The position numbers and the translations under genes were made by a program. 64,000 nt of DNA. Origin: Sphaerisporangium fuscum (GTDB lineage Bacteria; Actinomycetota; Actinomycetes; Streptosporangiales; Streptosporangiaceae). Of this stretch, positions 60,797 through 64,000 are shown piece after piece. The notes below the pieces were generated by a model. It ran no database searches, was not told where the DNA came from, and saw only the letters and a list, made by a program, of their open reading frames with translations. The stretch covers positions 62,001-126,000 of the forward strand of contig NZ_JAHDTF010000030.1 of NCBI RefSeq assembly GCF_018531465.1, written 5' to 3'. Within the stretch, counting starts at the first letter, position 1, and the number at the start of each line of letters is the position of its first letter.

Positions 60797-61438
60797 TCAG
60801 CGCAGCGCCGCCGCGCGCCTGCGGCGCCGCAGCGTCCACGCGGCGAGCACGCCGCCGATCAGGCCGAACAGGTGTCCCTGCCAGGAGATGCCGGGCTGGC
60901 CGGGCAGCACGCCCCAGATGAGCGAGTAGTAGAGCACGGCGACCCCGATGCCGAGCGCGATGTCGAGCAGGTGCCGGTCGAACAGGCCGCGCGTCACGAC
61001 GTACCCGAAGTAGCCGAACACCAGCCCGCTCGCGCCCACGGTCAGCCCGGGCGGGCTGAGGAACCACACCCCCAGCCCGCTGACGATCACGATGATGAGG
61101 CTCGCCACGAAGAACCGCCCGAGCCCGCGCAGGGCGGCCAGGAAGCCCAGGATCGCCAGTGGCACCGTGTTGGCCATCAGGTGGGCGAAGCCGGCGTGCA
61201 GGAACGGCGCGATCAGGATGCCGGTCAGGCCGCTCACGTCGTGGGAGACGATGCCGTACTGGTCGAGGTCGGCCGGGAGGATGTAGTCGGCGATCTCGAC
61301 CGCCCATTCGACGGCCACCAGCAGGGAGACGACGATCGCGGCCCCGAGCGCGCCGGTGACCAGGCCGACCACGCGCCGTTTGACCGCCTCGCCCGAGGGT
61401 CGCCGGGCGGATGTCACTCCGGTCGCGTACTCGCTCAT
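60797..61438 (-). CDS. Rhomboid intramembrane serine protease
   Basis: A 213-residue, six-helix-type rhomboid. HLMANTVPL carries the oxyanion Asn, TVGASGLVFGYFGYVVTRG the nucleophile Ser in GASG, and ISWQGHLFGLIGGVLAAW the catalytic His. It cuts membrane proteins within the bilayer. No promoter is clear; the next upstream gene on this strand is separated by a terminator. Confidence 0.92.
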   Translation of the reverse strand: MSEYATGVTSARRPSGEAVKRRVVGLVTGALGAAIVVSLLVAVEWAVEIADYILPADLDQYGIVSHDVSGLTGILIAPFLHAGFAHLMANTVPLAILGFLAALRGLGRFFVASLIIVIVSGLGVWFLSPPGLTVGASGLVFGYFGYVVTRGLFDRHLLDIALGIGVAVLYYSLIWGVLPGQPGISWQGHLFGLIGGVLAAWTLRRRRRAAALR

Positions 61439-61533
61439 CGTTCTCCTCAGGTGACGGCCCCCGAAGGTGCTTTGCCCTCCCTTTACCGTACGTAGGAGTG
61501 GTTTAACCCGCGATTTCCCTCAGGACGCGAAAA

Positions 61534-61571
61534 AGGCGCATGTTGCCCGCGACCACGGGCAACATGCGCCT
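61534..61571 (-). terminator. Perfect 16-bp terminator hairpin
   Basis: AGGCGCATGTTGCCCG (61534-61549) pairs without mismatch with CGGGCAACATGCGCCT (61556-61571). The minus strand reads TTTTCGC after it, so it ends the SDR-enoyl-CoA hydratase unit. Confidence 0.92.
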
Positions 61572-61597
61572 CCCACTCACCTAGAGGCGGCGCTGGC

Positions 61598-62362
61598 TCA
61601 CTCCCCCGCCCACTTCGGCGGACGCTTCTCGGCGAAGGCCGCCGCGCCCTCCATGGCGTCCTTCGAGCCGAAGACCGGATTGATGATCTCGCCCTGCCGC
61701 CGGAACATCTCCTGCCGGGACCAGTCGGCCGATTCGACGATCACCCGCTTGGTCGCGAGCAGCGCCAGCGGCGCGTTCGCCGCGATCTTCAGCGCCAGCT
61801 CCTTGGCCTCCCGCAGCGCCTCGCCCGCGGGCGTGACACGGTTCACCAGGCCGAGCTCGTACAGCCGGGACGCCGGGTAGTGGTCGCCGGTGAGCGCGAT
61901 CTCCATGGCGACGTGGTACGGGATGCGGCGCGGCAGCCGGATCACGCCGCCCGCCCCCGCCACCAGCCCGCGCTTGGGCTCCGGCAGGCCGAACTTCGCC
62001 TCCTCGGAGGCGACGACGATGTCACACGACAGCACCAGCTCGAAGCCCCCGGCGAGCGCGTAGCCCTCCACCGCCGCGACGATCGGCTTCTTCGGCGGGG
62101 CCTCGGTGAGGCCGCCGAGGCCCCGCCCCTCGATGACCGGGAAGTCGCCCTTCAGGAACGCCTTGAGGTCCATTCCCGCCGAGAAGGTGCCGCCCGCGCC
62201 CGTGAGCACGTACGCCGAGACGTCCTTGCGCTCCTCCAGCTCGTCCAGGGCCGCCGCCACGCCGCGCGCGACGGCGCCGTTGATGGCGTTCCTGGCCTCC
62301 GGCCGGTTGATCGTGATGACGGCGATGCCGCCGTCGACGTCGACGAGAACCTCGTCAGACAC
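61598..62362 (-). CDS. Enoyl-CoA hydratase
   Basis: A 254-residue crotonase: FSAGMDLKAFLKGDFPVIEG, AVEGYALAGGFELVLSCDIV and GLPEPKRGLVAGAGGVIRLP with the catalytic Glu. It hydrates trans-2-enoyl-CoA. It is 21 bp downstream of an SDR dehydrogenase, forming a two-step beta-oxidation-like pair. It starts at a GTG (62362). Confidence 0.92.
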   Translation of the reverse strand: MSDEVLVDVDGGIAVITINRPEARNAINGAVARGVAAALDELEERKDVSAYVLTGAGGTFSAGMDLKAFLKGDFPVIEGRGLGGLTEAPPKKPIVAAVEGYALAGGFELVLSCDIVVASEEAKFGLPEPKRGLVAGAGGVIRLPRRIPYHVAMEIALTGDHYPASRLYELGLVNRVTPAGEALREAKELALKIAANAPLALLATKRVIVESADWSRQEMFRRQGEIINPVFGSKDAMEGAAAFAEKRPPKWAGE

Positions 62363-62383
62363 CCTTACCTCCGGTGCTCGCGG

Positions 62384-63157
62384 TTACTTGGGCTGGAAGC
62401 GGATCCCGCCGTCGAAGCGGATGACCTCGCCGTTCATGTAGTCGTTCTCGACCAGCGAGCGCACCAGGTGGGCGAACTCCGACGCGCGACCCATGCGCTT
62501 GGGGAACGGCACCGGCGCGGACAGCTTGGCCTTGAACGCCTCGGCCTCCGGCCCCGACCCGTAGATCGGCGTGTCGATGATGCCCGGGCAGATCGTGAGC
62601 ACCCGGACGCCGATCGCCGCCAGGTCGCGCGCGGCGGGCAGGGTCATGCCGATGATGCCGCCCTTGGAGGCGGAGTAGGCCACCTGGCCGGTCTGGCCCT
62701 CGATGCCGGCGATCGACGCGGTGTTGATGACCACGCCGCGGGCGCCGTCGGCGTCGGCCGGCTCGGTCTTCGCCATGGCCGCCGCGCCGATGCGCATGAG
62801 GTTGAAGGTGCCGATCAGGTTGACGTCGATCACCTTGCGGTAGCTGGCGAGGTCGTGCGGCGAACCGTCGCGGCCGACCGTACGGGACGCCCAGCCGATG
62901 CCGGCGCTGTTGACGACGGCGCGAAGCGGCTTGCCGGTCGCCACGGCGGCCTCGACGGCCGCCTGCACCGAGGCCTCGTCGGAGACGTCGGTCTGCACGA
63001 ACACGCCGCCCAGCTCGTCGGCGATCGCCTTGCCCCGCTCGACGTTGAGGTCGGCGACGACGACCGTGGCGCCGGCGGCGGCGAGCTCGCGGGCCGTCGC
63101 CTCACCGAGGCCGCTGGCACCGCCAGAGATGATTGCTGCTGCTCCGTTCAGGTCCAT
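62384..63157 (-). CDS. SDR-family 3-hydroxyacyl-CoA dehydrogenase-like protein
   Basis: A 257-residue short-chain dehydrogenase resembling HSD17B10. NAD binding GGASGLGEAT, catalytic Ser in VINTASIAGIEGQTGQ, Tyr and Lys in YSASKGGIIG, then GVRVLTICPGIIDTP. It likely oxidises 3-hydroxyacyl-CoA. It precedes the hydratase in one transcript that ends at the 61534 terminator. Start ATG 63157. Confidence 0.9.
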   Translation of the reverse strand: MDLNGAAAIISGGASGLGEATARELAAAGATVVVADLNVERGKAIADELGGVFVQTDVSDEASVQAAVEAAVATGKPLRAVVNSAGIGWASRTVGRDGSPHDLASYRKVIDVNLIGTFNLMRIGAAAMAKTEPADADGARGVVINTASIAGIEGQTGQVAYSASKGGIIGMTLPAARDLAAIGVRVLTICPGIIDTPIYGSGPEAEAFKAKLSAPVPFPKRMGRASEFAHLVRSLVENDYMNGEVIRFDGGIRFQPK

Positions 63158-63205
63158 ATCCCGGACCTTAACGCGGGAACCGAATGAAGTTCTACTAGGG
63201 GTGGC

Positions 63206-63547
63206 TCAAATCTCGCCGGAGATGGCCGTGTCGACGTCGGTGTACACCTTGATACGCCGATCGAGGCCCGTGGTGCGCAGGATGCGCGCCACCGGGGCCT
63301 GCGGGGCGGCCAGCGCGACGCCGCCGCCCTCCCCCGTCGCGAGACGCCAGGCCTCGATGAGCACCGACAGCCCGCTCGAGTCCATGAAGGACAGCCCGCC
63401 GAGATCCAGCACAAGCCGGTTGCTGTCCTGCTTGATCGCGTCACGCACCTCGTCGCGCAGGAACGGGGCGGTGAACAGATCAAGCTCACCTTCGACAGCG
63501 ACGACGACGGCGTCTCCGAACGCGCGCCGCGCCAGCCGCAGCTTCAT
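63206..63547 (-). CDS. STAS-domain anti-sigma factor antagonist
   Basis: A 113-residue STAS protein. VVVAVEGELDLFTAPFLRDE and LVLDLGGLSFMDSSGLSVLI carry the Asp-Ser-Ser-Gly phosphorylation site. It binds anti-sigma kinases when unphosphorylated. ATG 63547 lies after AGGAGG; the longer frame upstream is not coding. SpoIIE-type phosphatases such as the one at 52368-54596 act on this class. Its own partner is unknown. Confidence 0.92.
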   Translation of the reverse strand: MKLRLARRAFGDAVVVAVEGELDLFTAPFLRDEVRDAIKQDSNRLVLDLGGLSFMDSSGLSVLIEAWRLATGEGGGVALAAPQAPVARILRTTGLDRRIKVYTDVDTAISGEI

Positions 63548-63660
63548 GTGGAACCTCCTCGCGCGCCCCACTTTACTGGTCGACCCGGGGAGCGGAAGGT
63601 TCGCCACCAGAAGATCGGGCCGATTCCTCCCAGGTGGGGGCCGAGAGTACGCGTACAGGC

Positions 63661-64000
63661 TCAGTGCGACCGCTCGGCCACCGCGAATCCGTACGGCAAT
63701 TCCAGGCGGTGGGCGGCGAGAAGGTCGGGGTCGGCGAGGATGTCGCGCGTCGGCGCGTCGGCCGCGATCACGCCCCCGGACAGGATGAGCGAGCGCTCGC
63801 ACAGCTCCAGGGCGTACGGCAGGTCGTGGGTGACCATGAGCACGGTGACGTCCAGCGAGCGCAGGATCTCGGCGAGCTCACGCCGCGAGGCGGGGTCGAG
63901 GTTCGACGACGGCTCGTCCAGCACGAGGATCTCGGGCCGCATCGCGAGCACGGTGGCGACGGCGACCCGGCGCCGCTGCCCGAACGACAGATGGTGCGGC
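63661..64000 (-). CDS. ABC transporter ATPase (ECF/cobalt-biotin type), partial
   Basis: The last 112 codons of an ATPase whose N-terminus lies beyond the right edge. The signature LSFGQRRRVAVATVLAMRPE and Walker B LVLDEPSSNLDPASRREL are present, then an H-loop (VTHD). This arrangement fits the ATPase of energy-coupling-factor vitamin or metal transporters. The protein ends at 63661, 113 bp from the STAS gene start. Confidence 0.8.
   Translation of the reverse strand, partial: PHHLSFGQRRRVAVATVLAMRPEILVLDEPSSNLDPASRRELAEILRSLDVTVLMVTHDLPYALELCERSLILSGGVIAADAPTRDILADPDLLAAHRLELPYGFAVAERSH

Overview
The window is high-GC DNA from an actinobacterium. The gene set and order point to a Streptosporangiaceae-like or other mycelial actinomycete: the contiguous block secE-nusG-rplKA-rplJL-mkl-rpoBC-str-S10, class F sortases, SigE-family ECF factors, SpoIIE phosphatases and mycothiol-type enzymes. 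The order-level assignment is inference. I see no insertion sequence, prophage, CRISPR array or replication origin.

Positions 1-26132 form one long minus-strand block for translation and transcription. In transcription order it is tRNA-Trp, secE, nusG, rplK, rplA, a LprG/LppX-like lipoprotein, rplJ, rplL, an Mkl/MceG-type ATPase, two Mce-associated membrane proteins, rpoB, rpoC, rpsL, rpsG, fusA, tuf, rpsJ, rplC, rplD, rplW, rplB, rpsS, rplV, rpsC, rplP, rpmC, rpsQ and the first codons of rplN. Strong hairpins separate the transcription units. A near-perfect 54-bp palindrome lies in the rpsJ leader. RpoB carries Asn at the position equivalent to E. coli Ser531, inside the rifampicin region.

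Positions 26313-38270 hold aspC, an ECF sigma factor coupled to a membrane-anchored cyclophilin, and an adenosine deaminase. Next is an envelope-sensing candidate: an ECF sigma factor fused to an HxxxCxxC zinc motif, a membrane helix, a proline-rich stalk and an extracellular beta domain. It shares an operon with a membrane-anchored secreted protein, and a proline-rich membrane protein is divergent. A methyltransferase and a DUF5666-like/response regulator/histidine kinase operon follow. Positions 38271-38780 hold a leaderless six-codon ORF, leader hairpins and a 52-residue Pro/Arg-rich basic peptide gene.

Positions 38780-50508 hold a thiolase, two class F sortase modules whose substrates share a PxGGAxTG-like sorting signal, a self-regulated ArsR-SRPBCC-TIGR03086 operon, an MFS/ArsR/DJ-1 operon with a frameshift in the MFS gene, RidA, and an Hsp20-MerR heat-shock pair. 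Positions 50671-64000 hold an acyl-CoA dehydrogenase, a small membrane protein, a PAS-GAF-SpoIIE-HATPase protein, an IdeR-like regulator, an MFS exporter, pdxH, citrate synthase, serC, a BlaI regulator, a rhomboid protease, enoyl-CoA hydratase plus SDR dehydrogenase, a STAS protein and the C-terminal part of an ECF-type ABC ATPase.

Two themes recur. One is membrane-tethered or coupled sigma regulators. The other is start codons buried in hairpins or operators, or placed at the predicted first base of the transcript.
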